This document shows positions 11,442 to 23,032 of a stretch of 64,000 nt of DNA, one piece after another. The DNA comes from Mesorhabditis belari. Lineage: Eukaryota > Nematoda > Chromadorea > Rhabditida > Rhabditidae. The stretch lies in NCBI GenBank assembly GCA_958450365.1, contig CAUEEP010000741.1, forward strand, positions 124,001 to 188,000, given 5' to 3'. The notes beneath the pieces are model-generated. The model worked only from the letters and a program-made list of their open reading frames with translations, made no database searches and was not told the origin of the DNA. Numbering within the stretch: the stretch's first letter is position 1; each line of letters starts with the position of its first letter. Position numbers and translations under genes: made by a program.

Positions 11442-12449
11442 ACAGTCATGGACAAAAGTCTTGGCGGGTCCTGGGTGGCAACTTTCAAACGTAAATTTAG
11501 GAACCTTCCCGAGAGGCTATAAAAAAGTTGTCACAAGTATTTTTGAGCATTTTTTACTCTACTTTTAGCTATGACCAAGCATTGAACTCGAAAGTTTATT
11601 TTAGACAACAAAATAAGCGTCAAAGACAAAAAGGTCACAAAACAATGGACAAAAGTCTTGGCGGCACATACATAGAGGCGAAAAATCAATATTTTGTAGG
11701 TCCGCCTTTGGCTGCAATGATTGCTTGGGAGCCTCGGGGCATACCGTGGAACTAGATCGCGTAAAATTTCGTGGCGCAATTGTCACTCTCAAACTCACCG
11801 TACGTAAGGTACCAAGATCCGCCTTAGAGCTAAACCGTCTTCCCTTGAGTTTCGCGTCTTGATAAACGCCCATAGGTGTCCAATAACATCCAAATCGGGG
11901 CTGTATGGAGAAGCTGAAACGAGTTGAACACGATTCGCGCGGAACCATCCGAGTAGTCGAACACTTCCTCCATTGGCAAGTCGAATAGTGTGGCCCATAA
12001 GCAACTGACTCTTGTGGCAAAGAGCGTTGTCCTGGTAGAGGAGCCATCCTTGTCCCATTTTGGCGGTCGCAAAAGGAAGAAATTTGTTCTCCAGGATCGT
12101 CTTGTAGCGTCTTGTAAAGCGCTGGGCATCAAGTCGGAAGTTGAGAAGACCAATGGACCCGGTGAACTTCTTGCCATGGCTCACAAAAACAAGATTAAAT
12201 ATACTATAACAAAGAGAGTCTCTTGCCCCCATACCATGACCGCTTCACCACCAAGTTCACCGTCGGACGCAGTATTTAGAGTCTCTTTCGAGTAACTACG
12301 GTGAACTTTGGTGGTGAAGCGATCACGGTATGGGGTAAGAGACTCTCTTTGTTATGTATATTTATCTTGTTTTTTAGGAGCCATGGCAAGAAGTTCACCG
12401 GGTCCATTGACCTTCCTCAACTCGTCTGTCCTTTTGTCCATGATTGTAT
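11441..12449 (-). mobile_element. Truncated Tc1-like transposon
   Basis: The left end TACAGTCATGGACAAAAGTC matches the inverted right end GGACAAAAGGACAGACGAG-type sequence (CCTTTTGTCCATGATTGTA). On the minus strand, 11795-12262 encodes a Tc1-family transposase C-terminal part: FLPFATAKMGQGWLLYQDNA (second catalytic Asp) and SPYSPDLDVIGHLW. The catalytic Glu, normally IEHLW, is Gly here, so it cannot be active. The N-terminal half is absent. A second internal copy of the terminal sequence lies at 11643-11665. Confidence 0.8.
12146..12412. repeat. Inverted duplication inside the Tc1-like element
   Basis: About 115 bp (GACCCGGTGAACTTCTTGCC through GACCGCTTCACCACCAAG) recurs in reverse complement at 12301-12412, with a 35-bp spacer. 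The right arm duplicates transposase coding sequence in opposite orientation. Confidence 0.8.
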
Positions 12450-12540
12450 TACAGTATTTACGGTAGTTTTCTTTTTATCTTTTTTGTACGTGTTCTTGTT
12501 CACTTTATCAATCTTCTTGTTTAGTTTTCTTTAGGATACA

Positions 12541-13330
12541 TTTTTTGAGATTTTGCGCGGAGCTCGTAAGGCCATTTTCCTTGACTCTTACCTCTGGTTG
12601 CATGACATGACTGTCGTTGATCGACAAGCCTTTGATTGTGAAGTCCAACATAACACCATAGTTCAATGGCATTAATGGTACCGAGATGTAATTGTCGAAA
12701 TCTTTCAAAATCCTGTTGCTCCTATTGGTGGTCCTGGTCAACTTGTATGTATTGATGAGACGCATACTGTTCGAAGAAAGTATAATGTCGGCCGAGTAGT
12801 TCGTAAGGATTGGTTAGTTGAGGAGTTGTGCAAGGCACTAAGCAATGTTTGATTGAGTTGTTCAGTACCCGCCGCGGCGCGCCGTGCTCAAACCCTAGAG
12901 GGAACCATCCAAAGATTTGTGTTGCCAGGCACTACTGTGCACACCGACTGTTGGCTCGCTTACAATAACCTGGCCAACTTAGGATATGTGCATCAAAGGG
13001 TGAATTATTCACGAAATTTTGTAAATCCAGCAACTACACTCAAGCAATTGAGTCTCTTTGGAGTCAACTAAAAACAAAAATTCGGATGAGAAACGGCATT
13101 TGGGGTGAACTGTGGGACGATCATTTCTTTGAAATTTTGTGAAAATGGCAACACACTACTGAAAACTTGATGTACTTTTTCTGGAGAGAAGTGACCAAGA
13201 AGCACCCTCGACTTGATCTTCTTACTTTTGAGTGTCCCTGTTGCATTTTTGTTGTCCTAGCTGCGTTTTGTTATTGTTGTTTCTTGTTATTAGATGTTGT
13301 TAAAATAAAACATAAGATTAATAAAAAAGT
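12541..13330 (+). pseudogene. Merlin-type DDE transposase remnant
   Basis: The frame reads TVVDRQAFDCEVQHNTIVQW, a stop, then PVAPIGGPGQLVCIDETHTV and RRKYNVGRVVRKDW. This is the IS1016/Merlin signature in which IDE holds the first catalytic Asp (12754). HTDCWLAYNNL gives the second Asp (12946). QAIESLWSQLKTKI gives the catalytic Glu (13049) after a frameshift near 13025-13040. A TGA interrupts the C-terminal helix (IL-stop-KWQHTTENL). Merlin elements move by cut and paste. The triad is still present, but the gene is broken by at least two stops and one frameshift. No terminal repeats were identified. Confidence 0.85.
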
Positions 13331-13607
13331 TATAAAAGTATTAGTCAAAAACTTCTGTACGGAAGTTTTCGTGGAAAAATGTTGATTTTGGATCAAGTTC
13401 CAGACTGCCCCCAACTACTCTAGCGCCCAAAAGTTCTAATTGTTGCACGTTATAAAGGTGTCGAGCATGGAAATAAGACGATGATTGAAATATGGGTCTG
13501 CTCAAGTCAAGCTGAATTCCCTCCGAACTTTATTAGTACCAATATGATTGAAGTCGCGCTTGACAAAGAGTCTTTTAGGATGTCGCCGCTCTTACCTGTT
13601 TATCTAC

Positions 13608-14101
13608 GGATCACTCCTCCCAAGTTTTTGCGTGATACGGATAGCTCCTCTTAAGTTTTTGGTGATATGGATAGCTCCTCTTAAGTTTTTGGTGATACGG
13701 ATCGCTCCTCTTAAGTTTTTGCTGATACGGATCACCTCCTCTTCAGTTTTTTATGATACGGATCGCTCCTCTTAAGTCTTTGCTGATACGGATCGCTCCT
13801 CTTAACTGTTTGGTGATACGGATCGCTCCTCTTAAGTTTTTGGTGCCATGGATCAAGCTCCTCTTAAGTTTTTGGTGATACGGATCGCTTCTTCTTAAGT
13901 TTTTGCTGCTACGGATCGCTCTTCTTAAGTTTTTGGTGCTACGGATCGCCTCCTCTTAAGTTTTTGCTGCTACGGATCGCTCCTCTTAAGTTTTTGGCAG
14001 ATACGGATAGCCCTCCTTAACTGTTTGGTGATACGGATCGCTCCTCTTAACTTTTGCTGCTACGTGTTAGCTCCTCTTAACTGTTTGGTGATACGGATGG
14101 A
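13608..14101. repeat. Tandem array, about 30-bp unit (ACGGATCGCTCCTCTTAAGT)
   Basis: About 16 copies of a unit reading ATACGGATCGCTCCTCTTAA then GTTTTTGGTG, with scattered substitutions and 1-bp length changes. Confidence 0.92.
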
Positions 14102-14191
14102 TGTATTCAACTTCATAGAACGTGTATTAATGGGATAATTAAGGAAATATGGTGATTTTATAAATATAATATCTAATTTTTATATTTTTAG

Positions 14192-14591
14192 TCATACAAT
14201 TTCGATTCCTACAAGGGCTTCTTCAATAAATCAACGGTATTCCTATATTTCATCAAAAAATTTTTATTATGTTTCTAGAAAGTACAATTCAACCTATTGG
14301 CTACAAGTTGTTGATCAGAAATTCAATGGAGCTTTTGATTTGATTCAGGCAAAATTGTTTACACTGTAAGTATGAAATTCACGTTTAGATGTTGGAAAAA
14401 GCTCTGGAACTTTGGACTGAATTCCTAGACATCCTATACAGTGTTTCACTTCTTTGATCCTGGAAGAGGTAGCTTGTTTTTTTTATTATGAAAAGATTTG
14501 GTTTCTAGGGTATTCAGATACTGCATGAAAAAGCGATTCCCTCCAATGACAAAGCTAGATTTCGATTTGAGGATTATTGAAAAGATGGAAT
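14192..14591 (+). CDS. Cluster of four micro-exon-like segments, unrecognised
   Basis: Segments 14192-14236, 14279-14365, 14429-14468 and 14509-14591 are separated by 40-63-bp introns with GT and TTTCTAG/TTTTTAG borders. The second segment reads only one way, KYNSTYWLQVVDQKFNGAFD and on. A phase-consistent chain continues HPIQCFTSLILEE, then GIQILHEKAIPSNDKARF, and stops at a TGA near 14576. A rival reading with frame slips gives SYNFDSYKGFFNKST, TSYTVFHFFDPGRG and MTKLDFDLRIIEKME, which also looks protein-like. Family not recognised. It may be a gene fragment. Confidence 0.35.
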
Positions 14592-14814
14592 GTACGTATT
14601 TTTTCTATATTTTGTGCAATTTTTTTAGTTGATGAGAAATGCAATGGAAAGCCGGGAGTTGTTGTGTTTTGACGATAGAATGAGAAAACGATAGAAATAT
14701 CGATTGCAAATGGAAATTTATTTATATAAACCAGGGTTTGTATTTTAGATTTAAACTTTACATGGAACAATTTAGTCTGTCAGATATCAGCTTTTTCGTG
14801 TCTTGCTTGACTTC

Positions 14815-14888
14815 TGAATCATCATCAATCATCATCAATCATCATCAATCAATCATCAATCATCATCAATCATCATCAATCATCATCA
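14815..14888. repeat. Short tandem repeat (ATCATCA/ATCA mix)
   Basis: Runs of CAATCATCAT with 7-10-bp spacing. Confidence 0.85.
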
Positions 14889-15087
14889 CTTTAAAATGTT
14901 ACGCGAAGAGGTAACGTATTTAAAGCATTTTAATCCCTTTTAATACCTATTTAGTATTTGTCCAGCCAATAACTTTACAATCGCTATTTACTAGAATAAA
15001 TACCAAAATGAATGGGAAAAGAAACGTCAATGAAAAGTTATGCAAGGTTAATTTGAGTCGAGTATTCTTCAAAGTTCTTTTGCAGAT

Positions 15088-15164
15088 ATTGTTCGGAAAC
15101 ATAAGCCGAGTGATCGACTAAAGTTTCCTCAATGTTGCACTCCCCAAACAGGCGCAGGGTAAAG
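15088..15164 (+). other. Orphan exon-like segment
   Basis: Bordered by TTTTGCAG and GGTAAAG. One frame reads IVRKHKPSDRLKFPQCCTPQ. No partner exon was placed with confidence, so this is only a candidate. Confidence 0.25.
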
Positions 15165-15627
15165 CTGTTTAAATGAAATAAAATCTTTTATTATAGGTTG
15201 ATCGTGGCTGTTGCGTTCTATTGTCTTCATTTCACTCATCTTGTTGACTCTTTCTTTTGCTATGGTTTGTAACAATTTATTATTCTACTAACGCTAACAT
15301 CTAAAAACTATTAGTGTTTTAGTTTTGGGATCAAATCGCGAAATCTCCGTTTCAATGGGTACGAGAAGATAAGCGATAAAAGACGTAAACAAAAACACCT
15401 AATTTGGTCATCGATACGTTTGGATTGCCTGCGTTTTGGTAAATATTACTTGAAACAAAGGTAGTTTTTATTGACTAGAAAGAGTGACTTCCTTTTCGTA
15501 AGCTGGGGTTTCAGAAGATCTTGAGCCAATTCAATTATGGAGATTCATAATCTGGAAATCAAAATTTGCTAAATAGGTTTGCAAACTAGTCAAAATTAAA
15601 GTGAAATTCCGAGGCTTTAAAGAATTG

Positions 15628-16090
<463 letters not shown>

Positions 16091-16653
16091 GATTGAAAAG
16101 CGTCCTTTGAAAGCTTCGGTTTTTTTTTTTTTTTTTTTTTTTTTTGCAAGCTTATTTAGCAGATTTTGATTTCAGATTATGAATTTCCATACTCGATTTA
16201 GTAAGAGGTATGTGGTCCGGAAACGAAAGCTCACGGGAAGCTCTCAGCTTTTCCTAGTGAGAAGTATGAACATTGTTTGCTACTCATCTTTTGCTAATAA
16301 TTCAGAGTGCGTTTAGCTTTTTGTGGAGCACTAAAATTTTCAGGGGTACAGGGTAAATAAACGTTGTTTAGTAGGAACAACAGTACAATGATCAATACAT
16401 CGGCGAAGTTTAAAAATATGCAATTTTAGATATTAAAAAATATTTTATAAACCTTTCGCTTATAAACCTTATCATTTTGCCGATCCCCAATTTCACTTCC
16501 CTGTTTCTACTCACGGGAGATTGTCGAAATATGCGATAAACATTTTGATTGGTAGAACGAAGTGACCTTCTCTGATCCACGATCATCAACAACACATTCT
16601 TTTTTTGTGGATTGGAGGAATTCAATTGTTTTTGGTGAGAGAAAAGCGTTGGA

Positions 16654-16928
16654 TTGAACCTGAAAGAGACTGTTTGACGTCAAGAGACAAACTTAGATGA
16701 TCAGGCCAAACATCAAAAGAGGAGATGGATTATAATCTTTTTTTTGATGACTTTAAAATTGGGTTATAAGGAAACTCGTGTAACATCTAATGCTCGGGAA
16801 ATCTTTAACTTTATAAATATGAAAAATGAATTATGGTTTTTTTGGTAGTTTTGGATATTCGTGATGATAATGAAAACATTGAAATTGGTAAAATTCTCTT
16901 GACGTCAAACAGTCTCTTTCAGGTTCAA
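16654..16928. repeat. MITE with about 35-bp terminal inverted repeats
   Basis: TTGAACCTGAAAGAGACTGT at the left faces ACAGTCTCTTTCAGGTTCAA at the right, and the match continues through TTTGACGTCAAGAG. The 275-bp element has an AT-rich core and no coding sequence. A partial end (CTTGAACCTGAAAGAG) recurs near 61842. Confidence 0.85.
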
Positions 16929-18525
16929 TCAAAACTTAAATATGGTAAAAAATGATCAAAAAAAAAGATTAAATCAAATGTGGTGTGTTACAAAGCCTTA
17001 CGAGTACAAGAAAATTTCGAAAGTTTGCGTTTCAGGCATTTTCTAAACATGGAAACTTTCAAACCCACCTTGCCTCTAGTTTCTCTTCAACTTTTTTTAT
17101 TTTGCGAGACAAGGATATCAAAAGAGATAGAAACTAGTGCTAGTACAAGTACTAGATTGTACTAGGTGCCAAAAGTACAAGATTGCATTAGCTTGCGAAA
17201 GTTGGCATGTTTTTGACTAAAGCAATAGTTTTGTGGGATAGTTGTAACTTGTTGACTTTAGTTGTAAAATGGGAGTAAAGTCGCCAAGGAATTTAGTCAC
17301 AAGTACCATAATCCAAATATGATCCCGGGAGTCGAGAAATTTTTAGTTTTGTTGATCTATCAGCAGAGAACGAGCTCATTCTTTTTATACCCTTAAATGC
17401 GATCCAAATATTCATCATCAATACGTGCAATCTTTCTCGCTTTTTGATCATCCCAATCAACACAAGATTTTTTTCACAAAATAATCAACACAAGATTTTT
17501 TCGTCATTCCTTTCTAGATCATTAAAATGACAAATCAGGGCCGGTTTCCGACAAATAAAACAAAAAAAGAGAGGAGAGCGCGTGTCTCCGAAAAAAAACT
17601 TGAGAACTTTTCATTCAATTGAGAAAAAAGAAAAAGTTGATTTATAGCCTGAATCGTTTCGCTGAGGAAGTTTGATTGAAAAAAGTGAACGTCTATCGCT
17701 TGAGCGGTTTATAAATCGTTTATAAATCGTTTATAACCAAATGCAGGAGTCTTGTGATTTGAGAAAAAAATTTGATGGATTAAATAAACAAGTTGAACAA
17801 CGTTGACAAGTTGAACTTTGGAAATGTTAAAGAGACAAGGAGATTCTGCCCATTTTTGGGAATTCTTTGGGAATTGATAAGAATCCAAAAAATTCGCTCG
17901 TTTTTGGGGAACTGAAACTGCGTTTTTTCTTTCTTGTTCTTGAAACACTTGCCAATGGCGATTGATTTTTTTTTTGGGAAAATCTTCTGGCCTATCGTGA
18001 TTTTTCTTCTCTTTTTTCTTCTTGTGTAATCCATCTAATTTTTTGTTTTCGTTTCTATAAACGAGTGAATTTTTCAACAAATACCAAAAATGCCTGCGCG
18101 CATACCTCGTTTTTCTTTTGTTAACAAGTTGATCACAAAGAATCTTTTCGATTTTGGGGGCTCCATTTGGGTTTGAGCTGATTTTGTTTTGTAAAAAGAG
18201 TGATCTTGATAGCTTTTGGTGTTAGCTTTGAATCATTTGAATATTTGAATTAAAATGAACTGTGAATAAGTTAAAGTTAAAACAGCATAGACTGTTCTAA
18301 TGTACTTCTTATATACTTTATATGTACTTTCTATATAGTTTATATGTACTTTCTGCTTGCTATTCACTTTCTATGTACATTCTGCTTCTTATGTACTGAT
18401 CTAATGTACTTTCTGGTTTCGAAAATTTCGTAATCTGGCACCGGAAAAAGCTGCAACGTGGGGGTTTTCGATAGACATTTTCAAAGATTTCAAAGATTGC
18501 TAAAAGTATTGGATTGTCATAGATA
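16929..18525. other. AT-rich stretch without supported gene
   Basis: Contains short open frames only (for example 17709-18080 minus, Lys-rich and low complexity), and an irregular ATGTACTTTCTATATAGTTT repeat at 18296-18415. No family recognised. Confidence 0.45.
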
Positions 18526-18849
18526 GAATGTCCGACACTTTGTCATGCCCGTAAATCTTCATTTCACCATAAATTTCTTTCATTTTTTCATATTAATAGG
18601 AGTATAAAAACAAAGTCAATTTTAAAATTTGAGCCAAAGTGGATCGACTGGGAGGAACGGTCAGCTCAAAAAAATCAAATTTTTAAGAACGTAGAATTCG
18701 GTCCACCACCATGAAAGCATATGATATTTTTAGATTATTTAGATTAATATTAGAGGTATCTTGTGTCAAAATTTGCAAGAATTCTATGCTGGGATAGCCG
18801 AGAAAATCGCGAGATTGGTTCTCGTCTCGAGCGAAACATTTTACGAAAC

Positions 18850-18940
18850 GGCCTCGTCACGTTCAGACACGGTATCCCGTCAATACTGCCAGGATTAAGC
18901 AACGTTGCCTCGGGTTAACTCTCTGGTTCGAATCCAGCAG
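18850..18940 (+). pseudogene. 5S rRNA-like fragment joined to a tRNA-like T-arm (SINE-like)
   Basis: ATCCCGTC at 18874 and GGATTAAGCAACGTTG at 18891-18906, with CACGTT upstream, follow the order of the nematode 5S rRNA promoter half. About 15 bp later CTGGTTCGAATCCAG forms a perfect tRNA T-arm. A 5S-headed or mixed SINE is the likely source. It is not a functional 5S gene, because the 3' half is missing. Confidence 0.6.
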
Positions 18941-19170
18941 ATGAATCAGGGATAAGTCTTCCTGAAACGAGTGCTGTAGGTAACTGGTTCCCAAGACCCG
19001 TCCCCCTTAGGCCATATGGTGAACTAGTTCCCAAGACTGGTTGGGCTCGGTTGGTCTGGTTCGGATCCAGCAGATGAATCAGGGATATCTTCCCTGAAAC
19101 GAGTGCTGTAGGTAACTGGTTCCCCTGTCTAGTCCCTTCTAGGCCATACGGTGAACTGGTTCCCAAGCCC
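18919..19170. repeat. Direct repeat of about 135 bp, two copies
   Basis: Copy 1 starts at CTGGTTCGAATCCAGCAGAT (18922) and copy 2 at TGGTTCGGATCCAGCAGATG (19057). Both continue through CCTGAAACGAGTGCTGTAGG and GGCCATA-GGTGAACT-GTTCCC. Confidence 0.85.
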
Positions 19171-19196
19171 GGCCCCCTAGGACCCCTACTCCTCGG

Positions 19197-19641
19197 AATG
19201 GGATAACCAGGGATTCAAATGGGTAGACTTGTCTAAGCAGCGCAAGCTCTATAAAGCGGGTAGCCTTCTCCTTCTATCGTTCCTACATCGTCCCATCCTC
19301 ACGAATTATAGAATACTCCTCAGGGTCTTAAGGTGTAAATTGTGATTATGTGTGTGCTTGAAATAAATCACCGTTAACCCCGGTATACTTTATTATTATG
19401 CTTGAGACGATGTAGAAGGAGAAGGCTGCCCGCCCTATTCGAGCTTGCGCCTATAGATAAGTCTACCCATTTGAATCTACCCATTTGAATCTACCTTCCA
19501 ATCTACCCATTTAAATCTACCCATTAAATCTACCCATTTGAATCTACCCATTTGAATCTTCCCATTTTAAATCTACCCATTTAAATCTACCCATTTGAAT
19601 CTACCCATTTGAATCTACCCATTTGAAAGGTTATCCCAATT
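19197..19641. repeat. MITE with a tandem array inside its right arm
   Basis: Left arm AATGGGATAACC, TTCAAATGGGTAGACTTGTC, GCGCAAGCTC and CCTTCTCCTTCTA pairs with the reverse complement from GATGTAGAAGGAGAAGGCTG through GCTTGCGC to GGTTATCCCAATT. The arm segment CTACCCATTTGAAT, present once on the left, is multiplied about 11 times on the right (19478-19625). Confidence 0.8.
19478..19625. repeat. Tandem array, 14-bp unit (ATCTACCCATTTGA)
   Basis: About 11 near-identical copies, all within the right inverted repeat of the surrounding MITE. Confidence 0.92.
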
Positions 19642-19931
19642 ATTATAGAAAGGGGAATGGGACTTTTGCGAGACTATTGAGCGCAAATCCTCGAAAATGA
19701 TCGAGTTTATATTGTCGATTGATTAAATGAATGTAAATCAAAATATTAGATGGTTTTTGTTTGCTTAAAAATACAAGAAATCTTTTTGTCCTTTGTGCGA
19801 ACATCCATGCGCACACAGCCGCTTCCAGTTACCCAAGTTGGGGTCAATTTAAACCCGAATTTCTCAGCTATCCCCAATTAGAATTCTTTAGAATTTTTGG
19901 CACAAGATACCACCAATGCTAATCTAAATAC

Positions 19932-20318
19932 CCTAAAATTCCATAGATAAGAGCGGTTTAATTTTTGCAAAAATTTTTTTAAATATTTTTTAATTTATTA
20001 TAAAACCAAACAACAACAATAACAACAAAAGTAACAATAATTTAACTAATATTTTCAATTTCTATCATCATCATCATCGTTTATATCCATACAGGAAAAA
20101 TCGCTTTTGAGATTTTCCAACATCACACAATGCTTTTCAAAGCTGTGTATGATAGTATCAGAAGAGATGGAAAAAAAAACTTTCGCTGACCAAAATGCTG
20201 CTTCTTGATAGCTCATTCTTTTCTGATCCTGCTTTTTGTATAATTTGCATTGGCTTCGTTTGCCATTCATTTTTCATTTTTTTAGCGAAAACCGCTCTTA
20301 TCTATGGAATTTTAGGGT
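19932..20318 (-). mobile_element. pogo/Tigger-like transposon remnant
   Basis: TACCCTAAAATTCCATAGAT at the left faces ATCTATGGAATTTTAGGGTA at the right, consistent with TA target sites. The minus-strand frame 20055-20270 encodes QEAAFWSAKVFFSISSDTII followed by SFEKH and ends in an Asp-rich tail. This resembles the C-terminus of Tigger/pogo transposases (W-x-x-V/S-x-x-T-I-x-x-S-F-x-K). The catalytic domain is missing. Confidence 0.5.
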
Positions 20319-20395
20319 AATATCAAAAAAAAAAAAGAAATCTATCGTGAAATGAGAATTTATGGGCATGACAAAGTGTCGGTCATTTCCAAATT

Positions 20396-21584
20396 TCATT
20401 TCATCTCTGAAAACTTAATATTATTCATGCATCATTTAATTTTAATGTAGATAAACATTAAAAAAATAGCTCAAAGACCTTTTTAAAGCGCTTTTTGTGA
20501 ACTCGAAAACTTATAAAATGATATGCTTGACGAGTTTTATTGGAGGAGTCAACTTTGAGACGTCTCAAAATCAAACCTATTCAGTTCTCAGCAAAAACCA
20601 AAAAGCCCTACCATAGAAAAACTCTTGAATTTTTATTTAAAAAGAGTTTATAAGAATCACTCAAAAAATTGACGAGGTATTTACAAAAAAAGCCAAAAAT
20701 AAAAAAGCCAAAAAGCCAAAAAAAGCCAAAAAAGCTCGTAATTATGCCTCACCTTGCACATTTCCTAACAGCTACAATTAAGCAGTCTACAATTTCAGAC
20801 TACCTATATTTCAAACTACCTATTCCCCTTTTTCTACCATATCTAGACGTTTCCCAACATTTCCAGAATGATTTTAAAAACTCCAACTCCAAGAAGCAAT
20901 CAGGTACAGCAATCCCAGAGCAGTCCAGGAACCGATTTTGATACCGAATTGCCGATCTGAACTTAACCCGAGTCCTGATCACGTCAAATGTTGCAAATGG
21001 CGAATGCAAATGCAAATGGCGTTTCAAATTGTTCAAATGTTCAAATGTTCCAAATCAAAAATGATTTCAAGGATTGTAGCTTGTGTCGCATTGACGCAAG
21101 GTTCTCCTTTTTCAAACTTTCAAAGATGCCATGCAAAAGTCCTCAGTCAAAGATACCATGCAAAGTCCTCAACAATAATTCTGACCTGAATTGATGTCGA
21201 TGTTGGTTGGTTGATCTCGATTGTTGGTTGGTTGAAAGCGGTCTCGATTACTCATCACCCAGATTTCTATAAATAGTCTATCTCGTTGATTTTAATATGT
21301 AAATTTCTTTGAAACTTTTCATTTTGAGCACTGTCTTTAGGTTCAAAAGCTTCCAAAAAAAGCTGCCGATTCTCCAGCCTGTTTGTTCGTCCTTGACAAA
21401 GAGATTTGCTTTCTCCTCAAATTCCTCTTTTCCTTTTTTTCCACACTCTTTGATCACATTTCATTCTGGAAAGCCTCTCGAGGTTACGATTTGAAAATTT
21501 TGAATATGATTTTTGTATTTTTGCTTGAACTATTGTAAATCTGGCTGTTTTTTCTTACTTGGGTTTGGCTGGCTTTCAAAATTT
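20396..21584. other. AT-rich stretch without supported gene
   Basis: Contains a short AAAAGCCAAAAA repeat at 20690-20733 and two GATGTTGGTTGGTTGA units near 21195. Open frames are short and without recognisable content. Confidence 0.4.
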
Positions 21585-21840
21585 TGGCTTTAAAGATTGG
21601 GTTTAAAGATTGGCTTTAAAGATTAGCTTTAAAGATTGGGTTTAAAGATTGGCTTTAAAGATTAGCTTTAAAGATTGGGTTTAAAGATTGGCTTTAAAGA
21701 TTAGCTTCAAAGATTGGGTTCAAAGATTGGCTTTAAAGATTAGCTTCAAAGATTTCTTTCAAAGAATGGCCTTAAAGATTGGCTTTAAAGATTAGCTTCA
21801 AAGATTGGTTTCAAAGATTGGCTTTAAAGATTGGCTTTCA
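21585..21840. repeat. Tandem array, 13-bp unit (TTTAAAGATTGGC)
   Basis: About 19 copies alternating GGCTTTAAAGATT, AGCTTTAAAGATT and GGGTTTAAAGATT, a higher-order pattern of about 39 bp. Confidence 0.92.
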
Positions 21841-22033
21841 AAATACAAGACAAAACTTCTCTCAAATTGTTTAAATGAAACGAAAGCTATTCAGTTTTCT
21901 TAACTGAATACTTTTATTTTATAATCTTTCTAGTATTTTTAACTTTGCTACGAGTATTTTTAACTTTAACTTTCTTGAACCAGATTTGTTCTTTGAGATC
22001 TGTTTTTGGCTGATAAATACATCCCTTCTGGTG

Positions 22034-22273
22034 CACGTAAAGCCAGCGTAAAGCCAGCGTAAAGCCAGCGTAAAGCCAGCGTAAAGCCGCGTAAAAGCCA
22101 GGTAAAGCCAGCGTAAAACCAGCGTAAAACCAGCGTAACAAGACAGCGTAAAACAACGTAAACCAGCGTAAAACCAGTAAAAGCCAGATAAAGCCAACAT
22201 AAAAGCCAGCGTAAAGCCAGCGTAAAGCCAGCGTAAGCCAGCGTAAAGCCAGCGTAAAGCCAGCGTAAAGCCA
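22034..22273. repeat. Tandem array, 11-12-bp unit (GTAAAGCCAGC)
   Basis: About 20 copies with 1-bp length changes. The open frames through it on the minus strand (repeats of ALRWLYAGFT) are array translations, not genes. Confidence 0.92.
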
Positions 22274-23030
22274 ACCAGCAAGTATAGTAACGATAAGATA
22301 TGTTGAGAAAATCAAGAATTCAGTGCTTCAGAAAAGTTTGTTTGCAATTTTAAACCCAAAATAAGTAGAAAAAATGAGCTAAATTCTCCCCAACTATGAA
22401 TTCCATATGAAATTCTCCCCAATTCCATATGAAATTTTGAAACTATTATGAGAACTTGAAAGATCTCATGACGAGAAAAAGAAAACAATAAAAGAAATAA
22501 AGAAAGCAAAGAAAAGTTCAAGTTATTCTTTCGATTGAGTGTTTATAATGGATGGATTGACATCATTTTTTTTGATAATCAAATCATTTTTTCGGGGAAA
22601 TTCTCGTGATCATTTTTGGTGATCAATCTAAAAATCGTTTAGGAATCAAAGAGAATCATTCAGAAGTCAATAAAATGTTTTCTTATCTCTGAATTGACGT
22701 CAATTTTCGGCTTCACAAGATACAGTATTTTTTGAGGAGATATGGAAAGAGTAGAGAACGAAAAATAGCTTTGCAAAGTGATTGTAAATTAGCAAAAAGA
22801 TGTTTGCTCTTTAGATACAAATTTCCTTTAAAAAAAAGCCCAAACTTCATACAAAAAAATAAAGAATTTATAAAGAATTACAACATTAACAATATAATAT
22901 ACAAGTCTTGTAGAAAAAGTAGAAACACATCCTATCTAGCACACCTCTTGCTGCTCGCAAACGTCGATTAGCTAATCTATGCAATAACTGAGCTTTCCTA
23001 TGCTAGATTCAATCCGTTTCTACTTTTTTC
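22274..23030. other. AT-rich stretch without supported gene
   Basis: No transposon ends, arrays or convincing exons. Confidence 0.4.
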
Positions 23031-23032
23031 TA

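Larger units (their letters stand above)
18527..20395. mobile_element. Composite inverted-repeat element with nested insertions
   Basis: GTCCGACACTTTGTCATGCC at the left (near 18530) faces GGCATGACAAAGTGTCGGTC at the right (near 20370). Inner arms also pair: 18745-18815 (GGTATCTTGTGTCAAAATTT) with 19860-19915 (TGGCACAAGATACCACC). Between the arms lie a 5S/tRNA-like segment, a 135-bp direct repeat, a MITE (19197-19641) and a pogo-like remnant (19932-20318), apparently successive insertions. Confidence 0.65.

Noticed and set aside
21914..22315. Three overlapping minus-strand open frames with ALRWLYAGFT repeats
   Set aside because: All three frames are open because the array unit lacks stops; no start, splice or family support.
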